DNA from: Pohlia nutans
Taxonomy: Eukaryota; Streptophyta; Bryopsida; Bryales; Mniaceae
Assembly (NCBI GenBank): GCA_022496805.1
Contig: CM040087.1
Location: 5,716,001-5,780,000 of the forward strand
Reading direction: 5' to 3'
DNA length: 64,000 nt
Shown: positions 1 through 11,700 of the stretch, piece by piece
How positions within the stretch are numbered: the first letter of the stretch is position 1
Layout of the letters: each line of letters starts with the position of its first letter
Made by a program: the position numbers and the translations under genes
The notes under the pieces: model-generated
What the model was told of the DNA's origin: nothing
What the model saw: the letters and a program-made list of their open reading frames with translations, nothing else
The model's database searches: none

Positions 1-105
1 TCTGACTTCAAATGAAAAATTGCTTATACTACAGTTTGGAACAGTAATATGACCTCTTGAACAACATTCTAGAATATGTCATGCGTTTAAATTAAGTCGT
101 TTTTC

Positions 106-277
106 ATAATATTCTTGAGCAACCTTGGCTTGGTCCCTTTTTCTACACTGCGTTTAGTCCTCAACAATAGAACTGATGTCTCTATAGTAGCATTGTAAAT
201 CTTCGGTTCAAGATTTTCCCTATGAAAAAGGGATTGTGGAAAAGAAACCAAACCAAGGTTGTTCAAGAATGTTATGT
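106..277. repeat. Small foldback (MITE-like)
   Basis: Arms of about 30 bases around 106-136 and 246-277 are inverted copies of each other (ATTCTTGAGCAACCTTGG on the left). The interior has no coding signal. It could be a MITE or a hairpin RNA locus; no target duplication was identified. Confidence 0.55.
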
Positions 278-1205
278 TGGTACCGTAGGCAGTCAGATTT
301 GACTTCACATGATTTCAATTAGATAAAGCCTTCAGAAATTTGCCAAGCTCTTGAGAGAGCATATTCTAAATCTCTTTAGGGTGCCCAAAATGTATGTGAC
401 TTAATTTATATGAAGTTTTGTAACATTATGAAAATCAATAACGTAGAATGTAAAACCGACGTTAAACAAGTACTTGAGGTTGTAGGAGTTAGGAACATGG
501 TTTAGAATCCTTCACACTTCTCAAACTCCTTAATATTGCCATTTCTATGTTAACCAAGTTTGACAATGAGGGTATAGAACGGGATTTAAGTCGTTTCTCT
601 AAGATTTGGTGAGAGATCAGAGGATGTGATATCATAGAAGGTGATATTACAGAGATCTGGGTTTACTTTCTGTTGATGAATGCATATCATTTGCACAGAG
701 CGTGTGTATCTTTTTCTTGTTACTCACACTTGTCATTTGTTGTGAAGGTATACGTGGCAGATTTACGCTGAGCGGTTGCTGACGCTCTCAAGAGTATATG
801 GCTTCTGGAAGTATGTGTCCAAGCTAGGAAGACGTGAAACCCGGCGGTATCTCGAAATGTTCTACATCTTAAAATTCAGAGAATTGGTGAGTAAACAATA
901 TCACTGTAGCATTTGGGACTTTTCTTTTATTTATCTCTAATGAAAAATATTTCAAGATGTAGCTCTTGGGATTTGGCACTTTGATAAATAAATGCTTAAT
1001 CAACCAAATAGATACTTTTATTACTATTTTCTTTTTTTTGGGAAGAAAATTAACTGCACAGAAACAAGAGTACAAGACATGAATCTAGGTCCCACATGTA
1101 AGAAACGAGATCTAGTCTTCTTATCATGCAACTATTAGTTCTAATTGAAGAGATTTTTTTGAAGAGCATCTTAAGTAGTTTACTTGCTACTTCTTGGTGT
1201 CATAC
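278..1205. other. Intergenic, no recognisable gene
   Basis: AT-rich DNA with only short open frames that lack start context, splice signals or recognisable motifs. I see no feature here. Confidence 0.5.
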
Positions 1206-1465
1206 ATTAGGAATTTAGGATCTCACTGATTTTTAACAATTTCCGTGCGACATCCAATCTTTCATGGGTTCATATATTTTTGCACGGATTTAGCGCTAAT
1301 TCTGCACTGAATCCGCATGGCTTCTACATTCACTCCTTTCATTATTTACAAAGTGTAGAGGCCGTGCGGAATTAGTACAAAATACATGCGAAAAATGTAC
1401 GAACCCATGAATTATTGGATGTCGCATGGAAATCATTTAAATCCGTGGGGTCCTAAATTCCTAAT
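1206..1465. mobile_element. MITE, AGGAATTTAGGA family, copy 1
   Basis: This ~260 bp element has long imperfect terminal inverted repeats. It begins ATTAGGAATTTAGGATC and ends with the matching inverted sequence near 1450-1465. Inner arm motifs (GTGCGACATCCAAT, CATGGGTTC) also occur at both ends. Two further copies lie at 44862-45105 and 45590-45841, which shows a dispersed family. There is no coding capacity. The superfamily is not assigned because I cannot define a clean target duplication. Confidence 0.8.
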
Positions 1466-2528
1466 GTAGAGAAAGGAGGCATCACTTATTATCTAAGTTC
1501 ATGTTGCCTAATTAGTAGAACTATCTACACAAACACTTTATTTTTGTTGGTGTTAGGGCCAAAGTCTTCCAAAGTAGGCGTTTTTAGCAATCAGTTCACA
1601 TTATCAATATTGTTGGATCCAAAGTAGTTATGCTGAGGAGTTGGCACAATGCATTTGCATTTTTTTTTGCAGGCAAAGACAGTCCCAGTTGCAAGTGATG
1701 ATAAGTCCTATCTCAAAGAGCAAGAAAAGAAAGTTTAGTCAAATGTTGGAGTTACTGGGGCTTCTTCAGTGTATAACAAGTGATGTACAACAAGAGGATA
1801 CAATGGGTGAGAAGCCACATTTGCTTAGAATGGTGAGAGAACTTGACGTAAGTTAGATATGATAGACATTCATCAACTCCTTTGGGTAGAGTTTGCTGGT
1901 ATTGTAACTCTTTTTTACTTTAGCTCATTTGGATTACAATCAATCGCTGGTTAGATATCATCACCATCTTGGCATTTTGTGAGAACATTCATTTTCAGTG
2001 AACTGTGTTGTATTCATTTTCAATGAACAGTGAGAAAGTGCATGTTCAATTTTAACCTCTCTAATTGCACTATCCCTGAGAATGTCTCATGTTGTGTACA
2101 ATTTTCACACGTCAAGTTGTGTAACACGTGATGTCTTGAGTGCATTTCGAAGCCCATTTGTTTCAAGTGCAATTAGAGAGGCCTCGTAATGGAACACGAC
2201 ATAGTTCCGGGTAATCCAAATGGTGCATAAATTTAAATAAATGTGATTCCACGAAGAAGACGCCAGAGCTTCGCCTCCGCAACATATTTTGATTTGAGAT
2301 GGCAGTATCTCTTAATCAAATTTCTGGCGGATCATTTATCTCTCCAAAACTTTACCATTTTGCTCAGTCTGCTTCAGAAGCACTTGCGTATGACTTTTAG
2401 CAAAAAATGGTATGCAAGTGTGCTGAACCTGATTTCTTGGTATTTTTTCTGATTAGCTCAACGTAAACACTTGTCTCAATAAGGTGGGATGGGGCCGGTT
2501 GGTTGTTACAACTTTCTTGTCTATGATA
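1466..2528. other. Intergenic with decayed coding-like stretch
   Basis: A pyrimidine-rich acceptor at 1660-1672 is followed by a short frame reading AKTVPVASDDKSYLKEQ before a stop near 1738. More codons follow in frame between further stops, which suggests the remnant of a gene or transposon. I cannot name it. A small foldback with 16-base arms (CCTCTCTAATTGCACT) occupies 2056-2181. Confidence 0.3.
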
Positions 2529-4115
2529 CAGTGACTCCAAAAACCGAGTCTATGCAAGGAACTTGAAACTTCAAATGACAATGTAGGAAACAAGAGTGAT
2601 CGAAATGAAAAGCCATAAAAACAAAAATTGTAGAGTATAAAGTTCTACACACCATTGTAATGATAAAATCATGATTTCAATTACAACAAAGTAGATATAG
2701 ATGTTGAAGAAAAGTGTGTACATAGACTCGGTTTTTGCACTTGAGTGTAGAAGACACTCAAAAATTTGTCCATCTCCCTTTTGCAGCTAAAACAACTGCA
2801 ATTCGATCAGGCATGCTAGCATACAATCCTCTACACTCCTCTAGACTGATAGAGTTGCAAACTTCTTGCACTCGAGCCCATAATTGAATTATACCACTGG
2901 GAGGATTAGAGTATGAGTTCAATCGCCGTTTTAGTAAAGCCCATATGTGCTCAATAGGATTTAAGTCAAGGGATTGTGCAGGCCACTCTAAAACACAAAA
3001 TGGTTGCTTCCCAAGCCATTCTCGAACAATCTTGGCTGTATGCACAACAGCATTGTCTTGTTGAAAAATGATTTCTTTAACATTGAACCCAAATGCAAGC
3101 AATGTACCACACAAATCTTGCTCTAAAATTGCAATGTAGCCTCTAGCATTCAAGCGCCCTTGTATATTCTGCAATGACCCTAATCCTCTACAAGTCAAAC
3201 AACCCCAAAGCATTATAGAGCCTCCACCATGCTTCACAGTTTGGTTCACAGCACGCACAGGGATGTTTTCTTTGTCCTCTACCCAACACCAACTCCTCCC
3301 ATCTGAATTGAAACGACATATTATAGTTTCATCACTAAACACAACCCGCTCCCAATCACTCACAGTCCAATCTTTGTGCATTTGAGCAAAGCGAAATCTG
3401 TCTTTGATGTTCTTCTGACTCAAAGCAGGCTTCTTAACCTTTGTAAAAGAAGACAATCCTTGTTCTCTCAATGCATTCCTCAAGGTATTGTTGCACATCT
3501 TTACACCCGTCTCTCTTCGAAGCACTTTTGATGCCTCTGTTGCAGTTTCTAAACCGCCAACAGTAACTAGCCGTGAAGCATAACGCTTCTCCCACTCTGT
3601 TAGGACCTTTGGACGACCTCCTTTAGACAATGCTACACTTGTAGAAAGCCTCTTTCTCACTCTATTAACTGTAGATTGTGCCAAACCCACGTTCTTTGCA
3701 ATCTCTCTACTGCTCCTCCCCTTTTCTATCAATGCTACAATATTTTGCTCTTTCTCTCGTGAAATAGGTCTCATCTTTCTATACAACTTCCACAAAGCCA
3801 CAAGAAGTATTCAAGACAAACACACGAAACCCACAAAAAAAATTTGACTCAAAACGATGAAGAAACAAGAAAATGAGAGCTCTCACAGAAAGTAGCAAGC
3901 GGCAACTCAAAAACTGAGTCTCTGCAACGTCGACGTCTCTCTTCTTCTCACTGAAACCCTAGTGAAGTTGATGACGTCACCATGACATCATCTGACAGTT
4001 AACTTATAGTTCTTTTATAGTTACATTTTACATTTCCTAAATATATCATTATCTTTTTGTGAAAGGCCCACTAAAGTCCTTGTTTGATGCATAGACTCGG
4101 TTTTTGGAGTCACTG
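2529..4115 (-). mobile_element. Complete Tc1-type (DD34E) DNA transposon
   Basis: This 1587 bp element is bounded by perfect 28-base terminal inverted repeats (CAGTGACTCCAAAAACCGAG at the outer edge, 2529-2556 and 4088-4115). Each end abuts a TA dinucleotide (2527-2528 and 4116-4117), the expected Tc1/mariner target duplication. A second copy of the terminal motif lies inside each end in opposite orientation (about 2719-2744 and 3903-3926), resembling the doubled transposase-binding sites of some Tc1 elements. The one open reading frame is uninterrupted. Perfect repeats plus an intact frame suggest recent insertion. Confidence 0.93.
2758..3774 (-). CDS. Tc1-family transposase
   Basis: This cut-and-paste transposase of 338 residues starts at the first in-frame ATG (MRPISREKEQ); the frame opens slightly upstream only with a GTG. 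Numbering from that GTG-opened 347-residue frame, a helix-turn-helix region covers residues 14-52 and a GRPK AT-hook-like linker sits at 62-65. The catalytic residues are D157 (FSDET), D249 (QQDNAVVH) and E284 (NPIEHIW). The last two are separated by 34 residues, giving DD34E, the Tc1 signature. Plant mariner-like transposases are usually DD39D, so this class is unusual for a plant. The length is normal for Tc1 transposases and no frame break is seen. It fills most of the element at 2529-4115. Confidence 0.93.
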   Translation of the reverse strand: MRPISREKEQNIVALIEKGRSSREIAKNVGLAQSTVNRVRKRLSTSVALSKGGRPKVLTEWEKRYASRLVTVGGLETATEASKVLRRETGVKMCNNTLRNALREQGLSSFTKVKKPALSQKNIKDRFRFAQMHKDWTVSDWERVVFSDETIICRFNSDGRSWCWVEDKENIPVRAVNQTVKHGGGSIMLWGCLTCRGLGSLQNIQGRLNARGYIAILEQDLCGTLLAFGFNVKEIIFQQDNAVVHTAKIVREWLGKQPFCVLEWPAQSLDLNPIEHIWALLKRRLNSYSNPPSGIIQLWARVQEVCNSISLEECRGLYASMPDRIAVVLAAKGRWTNF

Positions 4116-4117
4116 TA

Positions 4118-4260
4118 ACTCACTAGTAGCACCCAATCATGAATATCACATTAGTGCTTAGACGGACTCAACGGGAATTGAACTCGGACTATATCTGAAT
4201 GTAATACAATGTCCTTCACCAACCAACCTAGGATCCGGCATGACTTGGAGACCACCAACA
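4118..4260 (-). repeat. Possible tRNA-derived SINE fragment
   Basis: On the minus strand a stretch reads like a pol III internal promoter: an A-box-like TAGGTTGGTTGGTGAAGG is followed after about 35 bases by the B-box-like GAGTTCAATTCC. A cloverleaf is not convincing, so it is more likely a decayed SINE than a tRNA gene. Confidence 0.3.
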
Positions 4261-4307
4261 AAACAAATTCCAAATTATACCCTAGCTTGATTTAACCACT
4301 CGTTTAA

Positions 4308-4385
4308 CCCCTAAACGTACTGATCCTTTGAATACAAGTAGATGCTAACTTCAAAGATAGATATTAGCATGGCTCAAATGTACAG
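4308..4385 (+). mobile_element. Truncated TTAA-type element end
   Basis: TTAA at 4304-4307 is followed by CCCCTAAACGTACTGATCC. The next ~75 bases match one end of the complete element at 22729-23040 read on the opposite strand. Similarity stops abruptly, so only one end survives. Confidence 0.65.
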
Positions 4386-4630
4386 TACCTGGAAGAAATG
4401 TTATGCAATTCTCTCTTTTGTGTTTCAAAGAACTCTTCATAATATCAAATATAATTGGTTTTTTTCATCTTGCATATTTAATATTCAATTTATACATGAT
4501 TCCAAGCAAGCATACCAAATTTGGGTTTAAAAAAAGCAAAATCCCATTTTTGATGGATTTTAAAAGTTCAATTTCTTGATTTTACGTGATAATTTATTGA
4601 AAAAAATTGGTGATGAATTTTTATAATTTA

Positions 4631-5000
4631 ATTGCATAGGCGTGTTGGAAATATCCATATGCACCTTTCATATTAAGGAACACCCCATTCATTAACAAAA
4701 ACATCCTCTATGAAGAGTTCATTGTGAAGAATTGCATGCCCAAATTTGTAAAATAGATATCTTTTTATTATAACTAAATTTTGCTACTTGATCTTCATAT
4801 TGTAACTAACTTGGTATAGTTAAGCATGATAGTACAACTACTTTGCCAAAATTTAGTTATAATAAAAAGATATTTATTTTACAAAATTAGAGCATGTGAT
4901 TCATCACAATGAACTCTTTATAGAGGATGTTTTTGTTAATGAATGGGGTGTTCCTTGATATGAAAGGTGCATATGGATATTTCCAACACACCTATGCAAT
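4631..5000. mobile_element. Foldback MITE with ~160 bp arms
   Basis: The element begins ATTGCATAGG and ends CCTATGCAAT. Its two arms mirror each other for about 160 bases (for example CATATGCACCTTTCATAT on the left against its inverse near 4960-4980). It has no coding capacity. Confidence 0.8.
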
Positions 5001-6744
5001 AAAACTAGGGCTACGCGTTGCTATGCACAACCGTCGACGAAATGAAGTCATAACCTATTAAAGCTTTTGGAACAAACTTCATATTTTAAAAATTTATTCA
5101 TACAATTTTGTTGTGGCAATTTAATCAATTGCTTGAGCATTATGTAGATCATATCTGTGCGATTGGATTTAATAAATAAATAAAAAATCGTTTTTAGGGT
5201 TCAAGAAATTCAAATAAACATCGCAAATTAACATTTTTAAAATTAAAAATATTTGGAATGAACTTAGAATAATGTGCACTATGAGATGCTATAATGTCCA
5301 TTATTTGATTCTACTTATTTTGAAAAATCATTTTTAAAAATCTCACTTTTAAAAATCGTTTGTGAACGCTTGTTATGAAGTCTGGTTGCAGAGAAGAGGA
5401 TTTGCAATGGGTCTACCTCAAATACATGAAGAAGTGCATGCATGTAAAATCTGCCAATTGCTATTGAAATTGCTATTGCCAATTGATATTGAAATTGATT
5501 AGGCCCTCATCCAAAGTGTAAGAACACACCAACAATGGCAAATTTATGCAACAATGGCAAGCACAATGCAATTGCTGATAAAATATCTCATTAAAAGAAC
5601 ACTAGATCTCCTTACAATCACAATTTTATCAAGTACATCATATGTTCACTGCTAGTCTACTACGACATATGATTCAAAATTAAAAAAAATATGAGAAAAC
5701 TTACAGGAAACTTAATTCAAAATGCTTACAAAGTATGAGCAACTTCAGCAACTTTACTCTTTCCGAATACATAGGTTATGTGGCGAAAGATTGTTGTTGC
5801 TGAAGTTCCCCACATATTTGAAGCACATTTAAACAAGAATTTGAAGCCCTTCTTGAATCAACAGACATGGCAAATCGTCAAGAAATCCACGCCGCTTTTC
5901 ATGTTCTTCACAAGAAATCCATGAAAGAAGTCTTCAACTGCACAGAACACAACCTGGATCACAATTTTTCACTCAGATCATGGAAGGAGCACGTGGTAAC
6001 AGTTCAAGAAGAATAGTATCACATCATATAAATATTTGAAATTGCGTGACAAGCACAAATTCAATCACATCAAAAATCTCTTGAAGCATGCATTTCAACA
6101 TCAGTGTGTGGAAAGATGATGAAAAATTTTATTCTCCAATTTGGTGAGAAACAAACAAACAAAGAAACAAAGCATTGGGGTCACTACCTCATCAAGATCG
6201 TGCTTAAGCAGTTACCACACTTGGAAGGAGACTTTGGCGCTGGTGCTCCTTTCCTCATGTAGGCGATGGCAGCTTGGTCGAGCATTAGACGCTGTAGTGC
6301 AGGAACATTGTCACTCAGATCTCAAGTGCAAAGTAACAGCATGTTTGCACTTATAAGGCGCCAGAAAAGGAAACAAAATGCAACATAGAGATGTTCCAAA
6401 AACTAATATCACAAACCCTAAACCAATCGCATCCCACAGAATTCCTCAACACAATTCTCTCTAATGAGCTTAAGACCCTAAAACCTAAACCCTAAAATCA
6501 AGCAGTATGCCTTAAAATCAGCATCGACACTCACCCTGTCTTCCACAAGCTTCATGATGTCCGCATTGTCTGGAATATATACAAAGCGAATGTTGCTACC
6601 TCTTAGAAACACCAGTGGGAGTTGCGTCACAGTTTTAGGATTCATAGTTTGAGCTTAATCCTCCTCAAAGTGATCACAGCTACTTGCACATAAGATACAC
6701 AGACTAATAAAAACTAATGGAGGGTGATTGTTCTCAAGGAATAC
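5001..6744. other. Intergenic; possible further exons of the MurC-like locus
   Basis: No intact gene is recognised. GC content rises around 5400-6350. A minus-strand open stretch near 6150-6330 reads NVPALQRLMLDQAAIAYM, and another minus-strand piece near 6540-6600 could be exonic, but neither matches a family I can name. A short telomere-like run (CCTAAAACCTAAACCCTAAA) lies near 6475. Confidence 0.3.
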
Positions 6745-7010
6745 CTGTGGAACTTGAGCACCCACGATTGCAGATATATCTTCCCCTAAGCTGCGCAGAA
6801 CCACGCTCAGCATCGCTGTCGTTGTGCTCTTACCTGCACCAACCAAATTCAATATTTCAAAAAACAACACGTAGTCCTTGTTAGCTTCACTACTTGAGAG
6901 TAGCATACAAGCAAAAAAATTCAGGTCTCCAAATTGACGAAAAATAGGAAGATGCAAGATTACCATGAGTACCAGCAACGGACACGTCTTGCAAAAGTCG
7001 CAGCTCGCCG
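6745..7010 (-). pseudogene. MurC-like Mur ligase fragment (two exons)
   Basis: Two minus-strand exons join in phase to encode part of the ATP-binding region of a Mur ligase. The first ends at 6964 with DVSVAGTHG. The second, 6745-6833, continues with KSTTTAMLSVVLRSLGED and ends VGAQVPQ. The join creates the GTHGKSTTT P-loop typical of UDP-N-acetylmuramate-alanine ligase (MurC), a murein-pathway enzyme kept in plastids of some non-flowering plants. Donor and acceptor sites are canonical. No upstream or downstream Mur exons were recognised, and a TTAA-type element end lies only ~50 bases upstream (TTAA at 7065-7068). It is therefore probably a gene fragment or captured exons. The alternative is a real gene with very long introns. 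Confidence 0.5.
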
Positions 7011-7404
7011 AAGGTGAATGTCTCCCAAAAACGTCCAAAATATGAATGTGAGGACGGTTAGGGGTTAATTTCTATATTGTAATTACAAGTAATAAATTTT
7101 TGAAGTTTTGTTTTTGAATTTGTCACTTTGTGACTCTTCAATTATTGTACATTTACTTAATTATAAGTCCATTTTAAATCTACCCATGGAAATGAGGAAG
7201 TCATGGAAATGAGAAGCTATAAAAATAGGGAAGCGATGGGAATGAAGAAACTATAGTACCTTTTTTTTTGGTTTCGGCAAAAAAAATTCAATTTTTTTTA
7301 TCAAGTGTTGTTTCCACATTGGTTGAAATCCAAGTGAATCCTAAGTAGGAATGACATTTTGGTACTCAAAGTGCAGAACTAGAAAATGAGGTATAGTACC
7401 TTAA

Positions 7405-7630
7405 CCCCTAAACGTCGTATGGAGATAGTAGATACGTGATTGTATAATTGGTATTTGCTACCAACAAGAAGCTCTAAATTGGGATCTTAATAGCTCACTA
7501 GAACCGCATTGATGTAAATTTCAGCTTTTGTGTTGAACTCAAACCTATAAAAGGTCTAGATCCATTCTAAATACTTGAAAAAATACATCGTATTCTACTG
7601 GCCACAAAGGCACTTTCAGACGTTTAGGGG
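7405..7630. mobile_element. TTAA-flanked MITE, 226 bp subfamily
   Basis: TTAA at 7401-7404 and 7631-7634 flank an element starting CCCCTAAACGTCG and ending CGTTTAGGGG. Its interior resembles the element at 14834-15057 (shared GTAGATACGT near the left end and CCATTC near the right), which defines a subfamily. Confidence 0.85.
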
Positions 7631-7634
7631 TTAA

Positions 7635-8767
7635 ATTTTCAAATCCTGCTCTAAATATTGAAAACTAACTAAGTTACAAGGTCGTAGTTTAAAATTTAAG
7701 ATCATAGTTACAAGGTACTTCAACGTACTCTAAACTGAAATCTAGTAAGTGAGTAGATTTCAACTTCGGATACGCTAAATTCCCAACCTAGACTGTCATC
7801 AAGAAAGTTCTTGTGAGTGGTTTCAATATAGAAACTATATGCTAACTATATTGCACTTTTTGCTATAGTTGGCTTTGTCACTCTGTTTTGATTCGATATA
7901 GAAATAAGAGATTGCATTAAATTTGTGCACTACCCATACTAATTTGTCAATACAAATATCTAAAATGAATATTGTATAAATACAATATCTACTAAATTCT
8001 GCACTTCTAGCTGATATGGTAAGGTGATCAATAATGGCTCAATTTTCAGCACGGGAAATCTATAGCAAAGTTAACAGTGCAAGCAATTTTCGTGCATGTG
8101 GAAAGTAAGTGGAAAGATAGAGCAAGTGGAATCATCATTTTTGGACTCTTTTGCAATTAGTTATGAATTCTTGAAGTTGTATTCATAGGTGTTTCTAAAA
8201 TGGTGCCCTAAAATGACACCCTATAATGTATGCGCTCATTACATGGTACTGTTGAATTGAGAAGCTATTATGTACCTGTAAGTGAAGATTACTAGAGCTC
8301 CATTATTGGACCTGCTCCATTTTAGAGCACTCACCCATACATTTTATTCTAAATTTAATACTTCCAGCTGATTCATTTTATTCATTTGCTTGTAATCCAT
8401 ATGGTCTTTGTATGACACATGTACAACTACGGTACAGTTTCAATAAGGTTGTTATAGTAAATGATGTTGTGCTGACTCATTGCTGAACCTGCTCACTTTT
8501 ACCTTTCTGATGGTGACCATGCTCAAAATATGTCATCACGGAATATTCTGTTGGTGTAAGCTGCAGACTTGAAACTCTGTTCGTCGACGACATCTCCCGA
8601 AAGAATGGAATGGATTAGTTCCAGAATGGATGAAAACGCCTCGGCCATTGACGGATGGATGAGAAACGGGAACGGTGTGGGACACGGTCACAGGCCCCAT
8701 TTCAGCGGGTTTGGGATCGTCTCTTTCTCATAGACCTCCGCGGTGTTCGTCTCTACGAATTGCAACA
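7635..8767 (+). promoter_or_regulatory. Upstream region of acetate kinase gene
   Basis: No gene is recognised. GC content rises from about 8570 towards the start codon, as expected for a promoter and 5' leader. No TATA box could be placed with confidence. Confidence 0.35.
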
Positions 8768-11700
8768 ATGGGGAAGTCTGTGCTCGTGCTCAACGCTGGG
8801 AGTTCCTCGCTCAAGTAAGTCCGCCGAACCCTAATTTTCATTTAGAATCGTATCTCTGCTGTAACTTCCACTTGGAAATTTATTGCGCTCGATTTGGTGC
8901 TAATTCCACAGAGTTAGCTCGTGTAGTGGTAGCTCCTCGGAAATGCGTGAATTCGGATTTTATTGAAAGAATTTTTCCGGATCGATGTGGCTCTGTTTTT
9001 AGTTCCTGAAATCACGACTGTGCTGGTATGTTAAGACTCGGTTACTCGTTGTAGAAGATTGCTATTGGGATTTGGTCTTGTAGTAAGTTTCCTTTTTTTG
9101 CTTCTATGCCAACCTTGACTCGAATTTTTCTAGAAGTCTGAATGCCGTGTTAATAATGGTTTGATATTCTTAGTTGATGGAGTGTGACGGAGGATTTTTT
9201 GAATTTATGTGGCCAGTTCTCATAGGACAAATTATAATGTGTAAAGCAGAAAGTAGTGCGCTTATTAACGGATTAAAAGAGGTAAATGGAATCATAGGTT
9301 TTTCGATTTCAATGATCTGAAAATATTGTTTGGAAAGAGAAAGGGATTCATGATGTTTCTTCGTTAAGTTTGAGAAATGATTCGTAAAGGATATGCTTGG
9401 GCGGTCACTTCCACAGGACTATGTGTAAATTATTGAATAGATTTGCTGCTTCTTTTTCTTTCCAATACTTACATGTAGGTTTTTGTAAACCTAGTCTCAA
9501 GCAGCGGTTGTATGAGCATTCGTTTTACGTTCCCCCTCGGCGTCTCGTGGTATTGAGTTGATCACGTCACCTTCCTTTATCTATCTAGCAGCATCTTTCA
9601 TTGAGGCAATTCGTTCTTTAGCCTTCAAATTGATCGCACGCAAACTGTGAACGGGTGATGACGATGGTGCATTTGCAGGTATGCTCTCTACTATCTTGGA
9701 AAAGGAGCATCATGCATTTCTCATGGTATTGTCGATGGCATCGGCACCGACAGAAGCTTCATCTCTCACAAGAATGTGCAGACGGCTCAGGATGTGAAAT
9801 TACAAGTAAGCAGACTCAGCATTTCATTTTATACTCTTCTTGGTGTATCCTCGGTTTTTCAAGTATTTTGTTGATACTTGTCATGCTTCTCATCGGCTTG
9901 CAGACCTCCTTTCAAGTTATGTAGTGGTAGTTCTTAACCCCTAAGCATCCACTGTGTATTTTCTGTAGTGTAGGAAAATTGGACCCCGCTACAAATCATG
10001 ACTTTAGTTTGACACGATCGACACTGTTGATCTTGTAGTATAGAACAAGAGCTTTAAAATGATTTGTATTGCAATCAGAAAACCAAGGTAAAATGAGAAA
10101 ATGCCACCGTTGCAAAGTTCAGTGATTCAGATGACCATATTGAGCTTTTTTGACGTTTAGGGTTTAAATAGTTTGTACTTTCTGCCAGCCTTTGATCGAT
10201 CACTTTCAGAAGAAGAGTTGTTGCTGCCATCACTTGCAAGATTTCTCCAGTTTGTTTCGATTGTCTAACTTGCACTCTGCAGGGTCCCGACATAAAGCAC
10301 CATAAGCAGGGCCTCCAGAAGGTGCTGGAGCTTCTTCGTTTAGGGATGGGTAGTGGTCAGAACGTCACGGCTGTGGGCCACCGAGTAGTGCACGGAGGAG
10401 AGTTTTTGACACAGCCTTCACTTGTCACTGAAACTGTGAAACAAGCCATTGAAAAAGCTATACCTCTTGCTCCCCTTCATAATCCTCCAAACCTTGAGGT
10501 ACTGCTGTAAATTCTCCTTTTCTTGACTTGTGACTGCAGAGTGGATGTTTTGAGGTAAACTTGGGGCGGAATGCTTTAGCTTGATCAAGTTGCTGCATCT
10601 CACACGGCATACCAATGTGAATTGTACTAGATAGAGTACTCCATAGGCTCTGGTACGGCATGTAGTGGGTGTATGCTATCTCCGAGTCGTGAAGAGACGA
10701 GGTGGTAGCATGTACCAGCTGCACAACGTGTCAAGCCCATGGAGTACTCTATCTAGCATACCTTACAACACATGTCACACATTAGTAGAGTCTTATTTTG
10801 AGGAGTACACTATGGAGAGTTGAGAATAGAAAAAGATGAGTTTCAGTTCTCTACAAAGATTTGGAATACACTACGAAGATTGTGTGCTAAGGAAAATACA
10901 TTACGGGTTGTAACTGTACTGCTTAGAACCAATCAGAAGCTGCCACACCTGGAGTAGGCTATGGAAATAAATTGCAGTATCGCCCTCCTCCTTTTTGACT
11001 TCCTACCATGCTCATTTTCGGCGGCATGTTCATGCAGGGAATTCGGGTTGCGGAAGAGCTTTTTGATTGTCCCCAAGTAGCTGTGTTCGACACGGCTTTC
11101 CACTCTACCATACCGCCTCGTGCTTACCATTACGCACTTCCATACAAGCTTTATGAGGAGCTTGGCATACGAAAATACGGTATGCATGGAACAAGCTATG
11201 AGTACCTTCTTGGGCGTGCTTCGCACATACTTGGAAAGCCTCGAAAGGACGTGAACATCATTGCTCTACATCTTGGAGCCGGAGCAAGTATGGCAGCAAT
11301 CAAGGGAGGGAAGTGCATTGATACATCCATGGGGGTTACTCCGCTGCAGGGGCTGGTCATGGCTACACGATCAGGTGACATTGACCCTGCAATAATCCAG
11401 ATGTTGGCAACTGAGAAGGGCATGAACGTAGATGAGATTACCGATATGCTCAACAAGAAAAGCGGGTTACTCGGGTTGTGCGGGGACAGGGACTTGAGGG
11501 GTGTATGGGATGCCGCTGAAGCTGGCAGCGCAAGGCATAAATTGGCTATTGAGGTTTATGTACACCGGATTCGTACTTACCTTGGAGCTTATTTTTTTCA
11601 TCTGCAAGGACAGGTCGACGCCTTGGTGTTCAGTGCAGGAGTGGGGGAGGCATCAGGTCGCACTCGTGCACTTATCTGTGAAGGCTTAGAAAAGTTTGGC

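Noticed and set aside
6465..6500. Interstitial telomere repeat
   Set aside because: Only two to three irregular CCCTAAA-like units are present, which is too few to be meaningful.
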